This document shows positions 55,627 through 64,000 of a stretch of 64,000 nucleotides of DNA, in pieces. The translations under genes and the position numbers were made by a program. This stretch comes from Azospira oryzae (lineage in GTDB: Bacteria > Pseudomonadota > Gammaproteobacteria > Burkholderiales > Rhodocyclaceae). The number at the start of each line of letters is the position of its first letter. Positions within the stretch are counted from its first letter, which is position 1. A model generated the notes under the pieces. The model saw only the letters and a list, made by a program, of their open reading frames with translations, was not told the origin of the DNA and searched no databases. Location of the stretch: assembly GCF_004217225.1 (NCBI RefSeq), contig NZ_SHKM01000001.1, forward strand, positions 434,001 through 498,000, given 5' to 3'.

Positions 55627-57168
55627 TCAGCCGGCGTCCGGATAGAGCCCGCACAGGGTGCGTACGGCGGCCCGGATCGCTTCCGGCCGGGTGTTGCCGA
55701 AGCCCATCAGCAATCCCCGTGAGGCGCTGGCCCCGGGGCCGACCCGGTAGGCCGACAGGGGCGTGACGCCGATGCGGTGGGCGCGGGCGGCGGCGGCCAG
55801 GGCCAGGTCGTCCACCCGCCCGGGCAGATGGGCCAGCAGGTGCAGCCCGGTGGCGGCATGGGTGACGGAAAACCGCGCTTCCCCGGCTTCCCTGAGGGCC
55901 TCGAGCAGGGCGGCCCGCCGCTCCCCGTAAAGGGCCCGGGTGCGGCGGATGTGGGCGCCCAGGTGGCCGTTGCCGATGAATTCGGCCGCCGTGGCCTGGA
56001 TCGAGGCGGGTACCCGGTGGTCGGTGCCGTTGCGCACCGTCTGCAGCACCTCCACCAGTTCGTCGGGCACCACCAGATAGCCCAGCCGCAGGCCCGGGGC
56101 CAGCAGCTTGCTCAGGGTGCCGATATAGATGACCCGGCCGTTGCGCGCATCCAGGGCCTTCAGCGCCGGGGTCGGCGCCCCTTCGTGGCGGAACTCGCTG
56201 TCGTAATCGTCTTCCAGGATGAAGGCGTTGGCTTCGTCGGCCCATTGCAGCAGGGCCAGGCGGCGCTCCAGGCTCATGGTGACGCCCAGGGGATACTGGT
56301 GGGAGGGCGAGACCAGGGCCAGCCGCGCCTCCGGCGCCCGCCGGCGGCCGTCCTCCACGTCCAGGCCCGCGTCATCCACCCGGATGCCCACCGCCGTCAC
56401 GCCGGAGAGGACCAGGCTGCGGTAGGCAGCGTCGTAGCCGGGGTTTTCCACCCACACCGAATCCCCCGCATCGGTCAGGGCCAGGGCGGCGATGGCGATG
56501 GCCGCCTGGGCGCCGGGGGCGATGATGATGTTGTGCGGGCGGCAGACCACGCCCCGGGCGGCGCCCAGGTATTCGGCCAGGGCCACCCGCAGGGCCAGCA
56601 GCCCCTGGGGCTCGCCGTAGGACAGGTCGGGGGCCGGATGGCGGCGCCAGAAGCGGCCGTCGAGGCGGCCCCAGAGGGCGTAGGGAAAGGCATCCAGGGC
56701 CGGCAGGCCCGGCGTCAGGGGCCAGGCGGCCTGGGCCATGGACATGGAGTCGGGGCCGCGCAGGCAACGGGCGCGCTGGGAGCCCGGCGTGCTTGCGGGG
56801 GCTGCCGCCGGCGGCCGTGGGGCAGTGTTCCTGGCGGAAGCGGCAGACGCGATCGAAGCGCTGCCCCCAGGAGCCGGTGCCCGGGCCGGGCCGGCGGCGT
56901 GGGCTGCCACATAAGTCCCCGATCCCTGGCGCGCCTCGAGAAAGCCTTCGGCGATCAGTTGCTCGTAGGCGCCGGAGACGGTGATCCGGGACAGCTTCAG
57001 TTCCGCCGCCAGCACCCGGGAGGCGGGCAGGCGGATGCCGGCCTGCAGGGTGCCGTCCGCCACCCCCTGGCGGAAGAAGCGCACCAGCTGCTCGCGCATG
57101 GACAGCCGGCTGCCCGCTTTCGGGGTGAAGCGGTTCCAGATCGGATAGGCGGTGGCGCGGGTTCTCAT
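55627..57168 (-). CDS. MocR-type regulator (GntR helix-turn-helix fused to aminotransferase I fold)
   Basis: 513 residues. The GntR winged helix (about 22-92) has LPASRVLAAELKLSRITVSG and EARQGSGTYVA. A Pro/Ala-rich linker (about 93-130) leads to the fold-type I aminotransferase domain (135-510) with the PLP Lys in YIGTLSKLLAPGLRLGYLV and an LEDDYDSEFRH motif. MocR proteins use PLP as cofactor-effector to sense amino-acid or vitamin B6-related signals. It is divergent from the BenE-like transporter across a region with direct and inverted repeats, so it probably controls that gene and perhaps glyA behind it. Confidence 0.92.
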   Translation of the reverse strand: MRTRATAYPIWNRFTPKAGSRLSMREQLVRFFRQGVADGTLQAGIRLPASRVLAAELKLSRITVSGAYEQLIAEGFLEARQGSGTYVAAHAAGPARAPAPGGSASIASAASARNTAPRPPAAAPASTPGSQRARCLRGPDSMSMAQAAWPLTPGLPALDAFPYALWGRLDGRFWRRHPAPDLSYGEPQGLLALRVALAEYLGAARGVVCRPHNIIIAPGAQAAIAIAALALTDAGDSVWVENPGYDAAYRSLVLSGVTAVGIRVDDAGLDVEDGRRRAPEARLALVSPSHQYPLGVTMSLERRLALLQWADEANAFILEDDYDSEFRHEGAPTPALKALDARNGRVIYIGTLSKLLAPGLRLGYLVVPDELVEVLQTVRNGTDHRVPASIQATAAEFIGNGHLGAHIRRTRALYGERRAALLEALREAGEARFSVTHAATGLHLLAHLPGRVDDLALAAAARAHRIGVTPLSAYRVGPGASASRGLLMGFGNTRPEAIRAAVRTLCGLYPDAG

Positions 57169-57282
57169 GGGGAGTTTCTCAGCTTGGTGGGAAGCGCAGT
57201 TCGGTGCACGGGAATCGGGAAAAGCGGCGTCGGCAGCGGCTGGAGAAGCGCGGCAGGCGACATCCGGCACTGTCCGGGCAAT

Positions 57283-57338
57283 GGCAAAGTGGTCTTATTT
57301 ATTATCAAAAGTGGCAATTTATACAAGGCCATTTTGCC
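57283..57338. promoter_or_regulatory. Candidate MocR operator with direct and inverted repeats
   Basis: Direct repeats CAAAGTGG (57285-57292) and CAAAAGTGG (57306-57314) start 21 nt apart, two helical turns, as in MocR operators. An inverted repeat GGCAAAGTGGTC (57283-57294) / GGCCATTTTGCC (57327-57338) matches at 10 of 12 positions. It lies 50-105 nt upstream of the BenE-family gene in an AT-rich stretch. Confidence 0.55.
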
Positions 57339-57388
57339 GCCACACTGGCGAGGCTGACAAGGCCAATCGACGCCCCAGGAGACCGCCC

Positions 57389-58615
57389 GTGAACACCCAA
57401 TCCCTCAAGCCCGCCGACCTGCTGCATCCCACTGTGGCAGCCCTGATCTCGGTCATCGTCAATTACGGCGGCACCTTCATCCTGGTTTTCCAGGGTGCCA
57501 AGGCGGCCGGCCTGAGCCCGGAGCAGACCGCCTCCTGGATCTGGTCCATTTCCGTGGGCGTCGGCCTGACCGGCGCCTGGCTGAGCTACCGCTACCGGGA
57601 GCCCATCATCACCGCCTGGTCCACCCCCGGCGCCGCTTTCCTCATCGCCGTGCTGCCGACCACGCCCTATGCGGAAATGATCGGCGCCTACATGCTCTCC
57701 GCCATCGGCTTCATGGTGCTGGGCGTCTCCGGCTACTTCGAGCGGGTGGTGAGGATGATTCCCCCCGGCATCGCCGCCGGGCTGCTGGCAGGCATCCTGC
57801 TGCGCTTCGGCATCGGCGCCTTCGGCGGCGCCGGCATGGACCCGCTGCTGGTGGGGGTGCTGGTGCTGACCTATGCCCTGCTGCGCCGCTTCACCGCCCG
57901 CTACGCCATCGTCGGCGTGCTGGTGGCCGGCATCCTGCTGCTGCTCGGGCTCGGCCAGGCCAGCTTCGCCGGGGTCTCGCTGAAGCTGGCCCTGCCGGTG
58001 TTCACCACGCCGGCCTTCTCGGTAAACGCCCTGCTCAGCGTGGCCCTGCCTCTTTTCGTCATCACCCTCACCGGCCAGTACATGCCTGGCATGCTGGTGC
58101 TGCGCAACGACGGCTTCAAGACCAGCGCCAGCCCCATCCTGGCGGTGACCGGGCTGGGCTCCCTGCTGATGGCGCCCTTCGGTTCCCATGCCTTCAACGT
58201 CGCCGCCATCACCGCCGCCATCTGCACCGGCAGGGAATCCCACGAGGAGCCGGGCAAACGCTACATCGCCGGCCTGGCCTGCGGTGTGTTCTACACCCTG
58301 GTGGGCATTTTCGGCACCACCCTGGCGGCCCTCTTCGTGGTGCTGCCACCCACCTTCATCACCACCCTGGCCGGCCTGGCCCTGCTCGGCGCCATCGGCG
58401 GCAGCCTGGCCACGGCTCTGGTGGATCTGCGGGGCCGGGAAACGGCCCTGATCACCTTTCTCGCCACTGCCGCCAACGTCACCCTGTTCGGCTTGGGGGG
58501 CGCCTTCTGGGGCCTGCTCGCCGGCCTGGCGGCCCACGCCCTGATCCATGGCGACCTGCGCCTCCTGCGCGGCATGCCCCGCCTGGGCCAGTCCGCAGCC
58601 GGGGAGGGGCGCTAG
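57389..58615 (+). CDS. BenE family benzoate/H+ symporter-like transporter
   Basis: 408 residues from the GTG at 57389 (AGGAG 7 nt upstream), 11-12 membrane helices. Family motifs include [35 protein letters not shown] and [19 protein letters not shown]. BenE transporters import aromatic acids; other members may carry different substrates. No aromatic degradation genes are nearby. The context (MocR regulator, glyA) points rather to an amino-acid or cofactor-related solute, but this is inference. The glyA gene follows after 82 nt. Confidence 0.88.
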   Translation: MNTQSLKPADLLHPTVAALISVIVNYGGTFILVFQGAKAAGLSPEQTASWIWSISVGVGLTGAWLSYRYREPIITAWSTPGAAFLIAVLPTTPYAEMIGAYMLSAIGFMVLGVSGYFERVVRMIPPGIAAGLLAGILLRFGIGAFGGAGMDPLLVGVLVLTYALLRRFTARYAIVGVLVAGILLLLGLGQASFAGVSLKLALPVFTTPAFSVNALLSVALPLFVITLTGQYMPGMLVLRNDGFKTSASPILAVTGLGSLLMAPFGSHAFNVAAITAAICTGRESHEEPGKRYIAGLACGVFYTLVGIFGTTLAALFVVLPPTFITTLAGLALLGAIGGSLATALVDLRGRETALITFLATAANVTLFGLGGAFWGLLAGLAAHALIHGDLRLLRGMPRLGQSAAGEGR

Positions 58616-58697
58616 GGCCGGGCCCGGGTGGATACCCGCAATGGGCGCCGGGTCTGTCGGCGCCTCGTCCATCAGCAACAGAGAAAGGCAACGAGAG

Positions 58698-59999
58698 ATG
58701 AACAACCCAAACGATCTGCCCCGGCCGCCATACGACCAGGCCTCCGGAGCGCTGGGCCGTACCGACCCCGAAGCGGCCCGCTACGTGGCTGCCGAATATG
58801 CGCGGCAGCGGAATTCGATCGAGCTGATCGCCTCGGAGAACATCGTCAGCCCCGCCGTGTTGCAAATGCAGGGCTCGGTGCTCACCAACAAGTACGCGGA
58901 AGGCTACCCGGGCCGGCGCTATTACGGCGGCTGCGGCCCGGTGGACGGGATCGAAGCCCTGGCCATCGCCCGGGCCCGGAGCCTCTTCGGCTGCGCCTAC
59001 GCCAACGTGCAGCCCCACTCCGGCAGCCAGGCCAACCAGGCCGTTTATCTGGCCCTGCTGCAACCCGGCGACACCATCCTCGGCCTGGGCCTGGCCGCCG
59101 GTGGCCACCTGACCCACGGGGCACCGATGAACCAGTCGGGCAAGTGGTTCCGCGGCGTCGCCTACGGCGTGCGGGCGGACGACCACCGCATCGACATGGC
59201 GGAGGTGGAACACCTGGCCTATGAACACCGGCCCAAGCTGATCATCGCCGGCGGTTCCGCCTATTCCCGCGTTCTCGATTTCGCCGAGTTCCGCCGCATC
59301 GCCGACTGGGTCGGGGCGCGGCTGTTGGTGGACATGGCCCATTTCGCCGGCCTCGTCGCCGGCGGCGCCCATCCGTCGCCCCTGCCTTACGCCGACGTGG
59401 TGACCTCCACCACCCACAAGACCCTGCGCGGGCCCCGGGGCGGCCTCATCCTGAGCAACGACGCGGCCCTCGGCAAGGCCATCGATTCCGCCGTTTTCCC
59501 CGGCCTGCAGGGTGGGCCCCTGATGCACGTGATCGGCGCCAAGGCGGTGGCCTTCGGCGAGGCCCTGCAACCGGAGTTCCGCAGCTATGCGGCCCGGGTG
59601 GTGGAAAATGCCCAGGCCCTGGCCCAGACCCTGGCGGCCGGCGGCCTGCGCATCGTCTCCGGCGGCACCGACACCCATCTGGCGGTGGCCGACCTGCGGC
59701 CCCTGAATCTGACCGGCAATGTGGCGGAGAAGGCCCTGGAGCGGGTCGGCATCACCCTCAACAAGAACGCCATTCCCCACGATCCGCAAAAGCCCATGGT
59801 CACTTCCGGCATCCGCGTCGGCAGCCCGGCCGGCACCAGCCGGGGCTTTCGCACCGCCGAGTTCCGCCTGATCGGCGGTCTCATCGTGCATCTGCTCGAA
59901 ACCCTGGCCGCTAATCCGGAAGCGCCGGACCCGGCGGTCGCCGCTGCGGTCCGGGCCCAGGTGGCGGAACTGTGCCGCCGCTTTCCCTTGCCTTACTGA
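58698..59999 (+). CDS. glyA: Serine hydroxymethyltransferase
   Basis: 433 residues, full length for SHMT. Motifs: [49 protein letters not shown], and the PLP-Lys in [16 protein letters not shown]. It interconverts serine and glycine with tetrahydrofolate, in the cytosol. It lies in a MocR/transporter context rather than a typical housekeeping glyA locus (such as glyA-nrdR-rib), so it may be a second, regulated copy. The housekeeping copy would be outside the window. Confidence 0.93.
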   Translation: MNNPNDLPRPPYDQASGALGRTDPEAARYVAAEYARQRNSIELIASENIVSPAVLQMQGSVLTNKYAEGYPGRRYYGGCGPVDGIEALAIARARSLFGCAYANVQPHSGSQANQAVYLALLQPGDTILGLGLAAGGHLTHGAPMNQSGKWFRGVAYGVRADDHRIDMAEVEHLAYEHRPKLIIAGGSAYSRVLDFAEFRRIADWVGARLLVDMAHFAGLVAGGAHPSPLPYADVVTSTTHKTLRGPRGGLILSNDAALGKAIDSAVFPGLQGGPLMHVIGAKAVAFGEALQPEFRSYAARVVENAQALAQTLAAGGLRIVSGGTDTHLAVADLRPLNLTGNVAEKALERVGITLNKNAIPHDPQKPMVTSGIRVGSPAGTSRGFRTAEFRLIGGLIVHLLETLAANPEAPDPAVAAAVRAQVAELCRRFPLPY

Positions 60000-60052
60000 G
60001 GCTGACTCACGTACCCGGGCCTTCCTGCCGTGACGGTGAGCTGGCCTGGCAC

Positions 60053-60769
60053 CTAGGCGCAGCCTTCGCAGAAGGCGTAGGGCCGTTCGCCGTCGCCCTG
60101 CAATTGCAGGCGCCCGTCCTGGCGCAGCAGCATGCCCTGGCGCACCATGGTGCTGACCGAGCGGGAGAGGTGGCCGGCGCTGCAACCGATGCGCCGGGCC
60201 AGCAGGTGCATGGGCAGGGTGGCTTTGCCGCTGGGCTTCTGTCCGCTCCGGATGCCGTTTTCGCCGCAGCGCAGATAGCACAGCAGACGGTTGTTGGTGG
60301 GCATGGAGCGGCCGTGTTCCCGCTCCCGTTCCAGGGCCCAGATGTGGTTGGCGATGCTGCTGGTGAGAGCCTTGCGGAAGAGGGGCAGCTGGGCGATCAG
60401 CTGATCCACGATGTCCAGGGGAATCTGCAGCACTTCGGAATAGGTGACGGCGCGGATGCCGTAATCCTGCCGGGCGGCCTCGCCCTCGGCGGCGGGGCCG
60501 GCGGCCAGGGCCTCGGTGCCGAACAGTTCCGATTCGGCCAGCAGGCGCAGGGAGCGTTCCCGGCCTTCCGCATCCGTCACCGCCAGTTCCAGACGGCCGT
60601 GGCGGACCACAAACAGACTTTGCCTGCGGTTGTGGCAGGACTGCCACAGGGTGCCCGGGGCCCAGCGTTCCCAGCTGACCCGATGGGCGATCTTGGAGTC
60701 CTGCAGCACTTCCTGCAGGACTTCCATGAGCGTTGGCGAGGCGATGCTCTCACCTGTCGTGATTTCCAT
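60053..60769 (-). CDS. Crp/Fnr family transcriptional regulator
   Basis: 238 residues. A cyclic-nucleotide-binding-like N-terminal barrel (about 10-125) with RRQSLFVVRHGRLELAVTDAE and LAESELFGTEALAAG, a dimerisation helix, and a C-terminal winged helix with LLARRIGCSAGHLSRSVSTM. It lacks the N-terminal Cys cluster of FNR but has scattered cysteines and ends in CEGCA. The general layout resembles YeiL-type members. The start ATG 60769 follows GGGGTTGG. A perfect TTGAT-N4-ATCAA box lies 136 nt upstream, so auto- or cross-regulation by an FNR-type protein is likely. Confidence 0.87.
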   Translation of the reverse strand: MEITTGESIASPTLMEVLQEVLQDSKIAHRVSWERWAPGTLWQSCHNRRQSLFVVRHGRLELAVTDAEGRERSLRLLAESELFGTEALAAGPAAEGEAARQDYGIRAVTYSEVLQIPLDIVDQLIAQLPLFRKALTSSIANHIWALEREREHGRSMPTNNRLLCYLRCGENGIRSGQKPSGKATLPMHLLARRIGCSAGHLSRSVSTMVRQGMLLRQDGRLQLQGDGERPYAFCEGCA

Positions 60770-60904
60770 GTCCAACCCCCGTTGATGTCGTCTTGGTTTT
60801 TTTTGTGCAACGGGCGAAAGATGGCGTCTGGCAAGCGATGGCGCGGGGGTGGCGTGGGGAGCGGATTTTCTCCTTGCAATCCAGTACCTTGGAAAGTCGA
60901 AAAC

Positions 60905-60918
60905 TTGATGTGAATCAA
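60905..60918. promoter_or_regulatory. Perfect FNR/Crp-type box (TTGAT-N4-ATCAA)
   Basis: TTGAT at 60905-60909 and ATCAA at 60914-60918 match the FNR consensus exactly. The only promoter pointing away from it toward an adjacent gene is that of the Crp/Fnr gene on the minus strand; fpr also lies on the minus strand but ends 130 nt away. Confidence 0.7.
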
Positions 60919-61000
60919 GTTTCACAAATTCATGCCGGCAGGATGCCGCCGCAGTGCCGTGAGCCGACTGCCGGCATGGCGGACTGAGATTGCCGCCGGC

Positions 61001-61031
61001 AAAAAAAAACCGGGCGCCGGGCCCGGTTTTT
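61001..61031 (-). terminator. Intrinsic terminator after fpr
   Basis: A perfect 11-bp stem (61005-61015 with 61021-61031), 5-nt loop, followed on the minus strand by a T run (nine A residues on the plus strand, 61001-61009). Confidence 0.93.
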
Positions 61032-61049
61032 GGTAGCGCGCGAAGCGCC

Positions 61050-61826
61050 TTATTTTTCCACGAAGGCCCGCTCGATGACGTAGTCGCCGGGGGTGCCGAT
61101 GTGGGGGGAAACCTGGAAGCCGAGGCGGTCCAGCATGGCGCTGGTGTCGGCCAGCATGGCCGGGCTGCCGCAGAGCATGGCCCGGTCGGTTTCAGGGTTG
61201 AGCTGAGGCAGGCCGATCTGGGCGCACAGCTTGCCGCTTTCCAGCAGCTCGGTGAGGCGGCCCTGGTTGCGGAAGGGTTCCCGGGTCACGGTGGGGTAGT
61301 AGATCAGCTTTTCCCGTACCAGCTCGCCGAAGAACTCATTGTTGGGCAGCTCGTTCTCGATGAAGTCGGAATAGGCCAGTTCACTCACCGTGCGCACGCC
61401 GTGGATCAGCACGATCTTGTCGAACTGCTCGTAGGCCTCCGGGTCCCGGATCACGCTCATGAAGGGGGCCAGGCCGGTGCCGGTGCCCAGCAGGTAGAGG
61501 TGCTTGCCGGGCTTCAGGTCGTCCAGCACCAGGGTGCCGGTGGGCTTGCGGCTGACCAGCATCTTGTCGCCCGGGTTGAGGTGCTGCAGGCGGGAGGTGA
61601 GGGGGCCGTCCGGCACCTTGATGCTGAAGAATTCCAGATGGTCCTCGTAGTGGGCGCTGGCGATGCTGTAGGCGCGCATCAGGGGGCGGCCCTCCACTTC
61701 CAGGCCGATCATGACGAACTGGCCGGTGCGAAAGCGCAGGCCCGGGTCCCGGGTGGTCTTGAAGCTGAACAGGCTGTCGTTCCAGTGATGCACGCTGGTG
61801 ACTTCTTCGTGGATGAACGAGGACAT
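61050..61826 (-). CDS. fpr: Ferredoxin/flavodoxin-NADP+ reductase
   Basis: 258 residues, the size of bacterial subclass I Fpr. FAD motif RAYSIASAHYEDHLEFF, NADP motif LLGTGTGLAPFMSVIRDPEA, CGSPAMLADTSAML, and the C-terminal VIERAFVEK. It exchanges electrons between NADPH and ferredoxin or flavodoxin, and supports oxidative-stress repair. It is divergent from a LysR-type gene; in pseudomonads fpr is divergent from and activated by the LysR protein FinR, so a similar pair is likely here. Confidence 0.94.
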   Translation of the reverse strand: MSSFIHEEVTSVHHWNDSLFSFKTTRDPGLRFRTGQFVMIGLEVEGRPLMRAYSIASAHYEDHLEFFSIKVPDGPLTSRLQHLNPGDKMLVSRKPTGTLVLDDLKPGKHLYLLGTGTGLAPFMSVIRDPEAYEQFDKIVLIHGVRTVSELAYSDFIENELPNNEFFGELVREKLIYYPTVTREPFRNQGRLTELLESGKLCAQIGLPQLNPETDRAMLCGSPAMLADTSAMLDRLGFQVSPHIGTPGDYVIERAFVEK

Positions 61827-61892
61827 GGCAGGACTTTCGCGGATCGTGGGGACAAAGGTGACGGGAAGTTGGAACGGATTCTAGGGGCCGGG

Positions 61893-61906
61893 TTCATATA
61901 GATGAA
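61893..61906. promoter_or_regulatory. TTCAT-N4-ATGAA inverted repeat between fpr and LysR gene
   Basis: A perfect 5-bp inverted repeat with 4-nt spacer in the 134-nt divergent region; a TATAAT hexamer lies at 61921-61926 upstream of the LysR gene. It fits a LysR-type binding site near the fpr promoter. Confidence 0.5.
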
Positions 61907-61960
61907 TCGAATTAAATTTATATAATCCGTCAGACAAATTGATAAGCAAGGCCCCTCGCC

Positions 61961-62917
61961 ATGAAATTCACCCTGCGCCAGTTGGAATCCTTCGTCGCCG
62001 TGGCCCGCCAGGAGAGCGTCTCCCGGGCGGCGGAGAGCCTGTCCCTGTCCCAGTCGGCGGTGAGCATGAGCCTCAACGAGCTGGAAAAGCAGTTCGATAC
62101 CCGCCTCTTCGACCGCCACGGCAAGCGCCTGCAGCTCAACGAACTGGGGCGCCAGCTGCTGCCCCGGGTGCAGGCCCTGCTGGACCAGGGGCGGGACGTG
62201 GAGGCCCTGCTGCAGGGCGAGGGTGAGGGCGGCCCCCTGCGCCTGGGGGCGACCCTGACCATCGGCAACTACCTGGCGCCCCTGCTGCTGGGGGAGTTCA
62301 TGGGCGGGCGGCCGGAGGAATCCCGGGGCCGGGTCCATCTGGAGGTGCACAACACCGCCACGGTGATCCGCCAGGTGGCCAATTTCGAGCTGGATTTCGG
62401 CCTCATCGAAGGCGTCTGCCAGCACCCGGATCTGGAAGTGTCGCCCTGGATCGAGGACGAACTGGCGGTCTTCGCCGCTCCGGACCATTCCCTGGCGGGC
62501 AGGCAGGACGCCACGCTCGAAGACCTCCTGGCCGAACCCTGGATTCTGCGGGAGCCCGGCTCGGGTACCCGCCAGACTCTTGAAGGGGCGCTGGGGTCAC
62601 GGCTGCCCCGGCTGAAAGTGGCGCTGGAACTGGAACACACGGAGGCCATCAAGCGGGCCGTGGAAGCGGGCCTGGGCATCGGCTGCATTTCCCGCCTGGC
62701 CCTGAAGGAGGCCTTCCGCCGCGGCAGCCTGGCGGAGCTGCCGGCCCCCGGGCTCAACCTGCGGCGCCAGTTCCACTTCATCATCCACCGCCAGAAATTC
62801 CGCACCCGGGGCATCCAGCATTTCCTCGACCTCTGCCGCCGGGCCGTGGACGGCATCCAGCGCAGCGACCAGATCGTGCTGCGCCGGGCCGACGGCTCGG
62901 TCATCGACTACCGCTAG
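61961..62917 (+). CDS. LysR family regulator divergent from fpr (FinR-like context)
   Basis: 318 residues. Helix-turn-helix region MKFTLRQLESFVAVARQESV and RAAESLSLSQSAVSMSLNEL; effector domain from about residue 90 with LGATLTIGNYLAPLLLGEF. Divergence from fpr strongly suggests it regulates that gene, as FinR does in pseudomonads. It is similar in layout and N-terminal sequence to the LysR protein at 25927-26802, so the two are probably paralogues. Confidence 0.92.
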   Translation: MKFTLRQLESFVAVARQESVSRAAESLSLSQSAVSMSLNELEKQFDTRLFDRHGKRLQLNELGRQLLPRVQALLDQGRDVEALLQGEGEGGPLRLGATLTIGNYLAPLLLGEFMGGRPEESRGRVHLEVHNTATVIRQVANFELDFGLIEGVCQHPDLEVSPWIEDELAVFAAPDHSLAGRQDATLEDLLAEPWILREPGSGTRQTLEGALGSRLPRLKVALELEHTEAIKRAVEAGLGIGCISRLALKEAFRRGSLAELPAPGLNLRRQFHFIIHRQKFRTRGIQHFLDLCRRAVDGIQRSDQIVLRRADGSVIDYR

Positions 62918-62993
62918 GGCAGGGCGGCGCGGCCCCGGGCGGAGCAGCGGCGGGGCTTGGCGCAAGACGGGGTGTGAAGCAAGGCAGGGAAGG

Positions 62994-63013
62994 GCGCCGG
63001 CATTTGCCGGCGC
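62994..63013. terminator. Hairpin between convergent LysR and cupin genes
   Basis: GCGCCGGC (62994-63001) pairs with GCCGGCGC (63006-63013) around ATTT. There is no T tract, so a terminating role rests on position between convergent stop codons. Confidence 0.4.
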
Positions 63014-63052
63014 GGCAAAGCGAATTGCCCGAGGGGCAGCCGGCAGGAACGG

Positions 63053-63388
63053 CTAACGGTAGTGGATGGCCAGCCAGACGGTGGTCTGGTCCTGGGCGGT
63101 CCAATGTACCCGGTGGCGGCGGTGGGGGGCGATGTGCAGCCAGTCGCCGGGGGCCAGGCGGCGCGGCTCGGCCTCGTCCTCGAACTGCAGTTCGGCGGCG
63201 CCGCTGAGCAGGGCCACCCATTCGCCGTCCTCCTGGTCGTACCAGAAACCGGGCGGGCTGGACTGACCGGTGGAAACGATGCGCTCGAGGCGAAAGGCGC
63301 CACCCGCCAGCAGCGCGTCGAAGCGCTCTCCGTCGAAGGGGCCGTCGGGAACGGCCAGCAGATTGCCCCAGGGGGCGGGTGCGTCCAT
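63053..63388 (-). CDS. Small cupin-domain protein
   Basis: 111 residues, single cupin barrel: GFWYDQEDGEWVALLSGAAE (motif 1 region, with Glu ligand), RRLAPGDWLHIAPHRRHRVH (motif 2 with His residues) and VWLAIHYR at the end. Similar small cupins are widespread without known function. It lies upstream of no recognised operon partner; a 63-residue gene on the same strand starts about 275 nt away. Confidence 0.8.
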   Translation of the reverse strand: MDAPAPWGNLLAVPDGPFDGERFDALLAGGAFRLERIVSTGQSSPPGFWYDQEDGEWVALLSGAAELQFEDEAEPRRLAPGDWLHIAPHRRHRVHWTAQDQTTVWLAIHYR

Positions 63389-63473
63389 GGCGCCTGTGCT
63401 TTCTGCCCCTTGGCTGCCCCCGGCCTGGAGTGGCCGGCCGGGGCGGGTCGGGGCGGAGGGGCTGGGAAGCCCC

Positions 63474-63665
63474 TTAGCCGTCGATGCGGACCACGTCTTC
63501 CGGTTCGAATTCGTCGGGGATGGTGCCGTCGCCGATGCCGGTGACCATGGCGGCGGTGGTGTCGGTCAGCTTGACGAAGTATTCGGCGCTGATGGGGTCG
63601 AAAAACTTCTGGCCGATCTCGATCTTGTCGAAGGTGCTGCGGCGCTGCGTGCCTTGGGTGCTCAT
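63474..63665 (-). CDS. Small conserved-looking hypothetical protein
   Basis: 63 residues, acidic C-terminus: TFDKIEIGQKFFDPISAEYF, then VKLTDTTAAMVTGIGDGTIP and EPEDVVRID. The pattern (FDKIEIGQKF, YVKLTD) resembles short proteins annotated as hypothetical in betaproteobacteria. It has no membrane segment or known domain. It precedes the cupin gene on the same strand, 85 nt upstream, and may share its transcript. Confidence 0.6.
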   Translation of the reverse strand: MSTQGTQRRSTFDKIEIGQKFFDPISAEYFVKLTDTTAAMVTGIGDGTIPDEFEPEDVVRIDG

Positions 63666-64000
63666 GGTGTGCCTATGGATTTGCAGGTGGGGAAAGCGCC
63701 GGCGGGCGCCCCGATTGGTTTCTGGCCCCGGATTCTCTCACAACGGCGCCATCTTTGCCGCTGCCGGACCGCCGTCGCCGTCTTCATTCTAGGCGAGGCG
63801 GCAGCGTCGTTTAAGGACGATTTTCCGCCCCGGCCCGGGCAGCGGGCCATGGCTGCGGCAGGTTCTAGCTTCATGCCGATGGGATGGTCGGTGGGCGGCG
63901 CCGGGCCCGTTCCCGGCGGGGGCCGGTACTGTCCGCCCGGGCCTGTTCCGGGCGTTCGCGAAAAGCGGCCGTGCCCCGCATCCCCGTGCCCGCCCCTGTC
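63666..64000. other. Terminal 335 nt, no supported gene
   Basis: GC-rich sequence beyond the 63-residue gene. Open frames here have no ribosome binding site or family character. It probably holds a promoter for the minus-strand genes and the flank of the next locus outside the window. Confidence 0.5.

Overview
The window is about 64 kb of high-GC DNA carrying chromosomal housekeeping genes of a betaproteobacterium. Protein style and gene order (sdhCDAB-sdhE-gltA-sucA-sucB-lpdA-zapE, NnrS, a QseB/QseC-type pair, an fpr/LysR pair) suggest the Rhodocyclaceae, for example an Azospira/Dechlorosoma-like organism. That placement is inferred from gene content alone. No rRNA, tRNA, CRISPR array, transposase, integrase or phage module was seen.

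Region 1 (1-16 kb) is a TCA-cycle block. It holds the 3' end of acnB, an RNA methylase, nnrS, a CoA-ester lyase, mdh, a divergent GntR regulator, sdhCDAB with sdhE, gltA, and the 2-oxoglutarate dehydrogenase genes sucA, sucB and lpdA. A 26-bp palindrome between mdh and the GntR gene shares a spaced motif with the sdhC promoter, so the GntR protein may control several TCA genes. Between lpdA and zapE sits a lone Mrr-like nuclease gene that looks inserted.

Region 2 (17.6-29.1 kb) holds zapE, a short secretin-like exported protein, a large Lon-family protease, a YbaN-like membrane protein, an AraC regulator next to an orphan nuoB, adhP, a LysR regulator divergent from a YeiH-type exporter, and an MFS exporter whose 3' end overlaps the exporter gene.

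Region 3 (29.2-30.5 kb) is a small cluster of integron cassettes without an integrase. Two attC sites (67 and 78 bp) and one isolated R'-type core delimit two minus-strand cassettes. One encodes a HEPN-like protein with an R-x4-H motif, the other an unknown protein.

Region 4 (30.8-48.9 kb) is mostly minus strand: katG with a possible OxyR site, a cupin, an unknown protein, a peptide/nickel-type ABC importer without ATPase genes, trmA, a large hybrid histidine kinase, metY, and mutS. A stand-alone CZB-like protein lies divergent from metY, behind two strong inverted repeats.

Region 5 (49-55.6 kb) is a plus-strand run: DUF1924 cytochrome c, diheme cytochrome c, cytochrome b561-like protein, QseB-like regulator, sensor kinase, HD/HD-GYP protein and a membrane histidine kinase. 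It is headed by a PmrA/QseB-type direct repeat, which suggests an autoregulated redox module.

Region 6 (55.6-64 kb) holds a MocR regulator divergent from a BenE-family transporter and a serine hydroxymethyltransferase, a Crp/Fnr-type regulator with a perfect FNR-type box upstream, fpr with a divergent LysR gene, a cupin and a 63-residue protein. Intrinsic terminators are visible after many transcription units.
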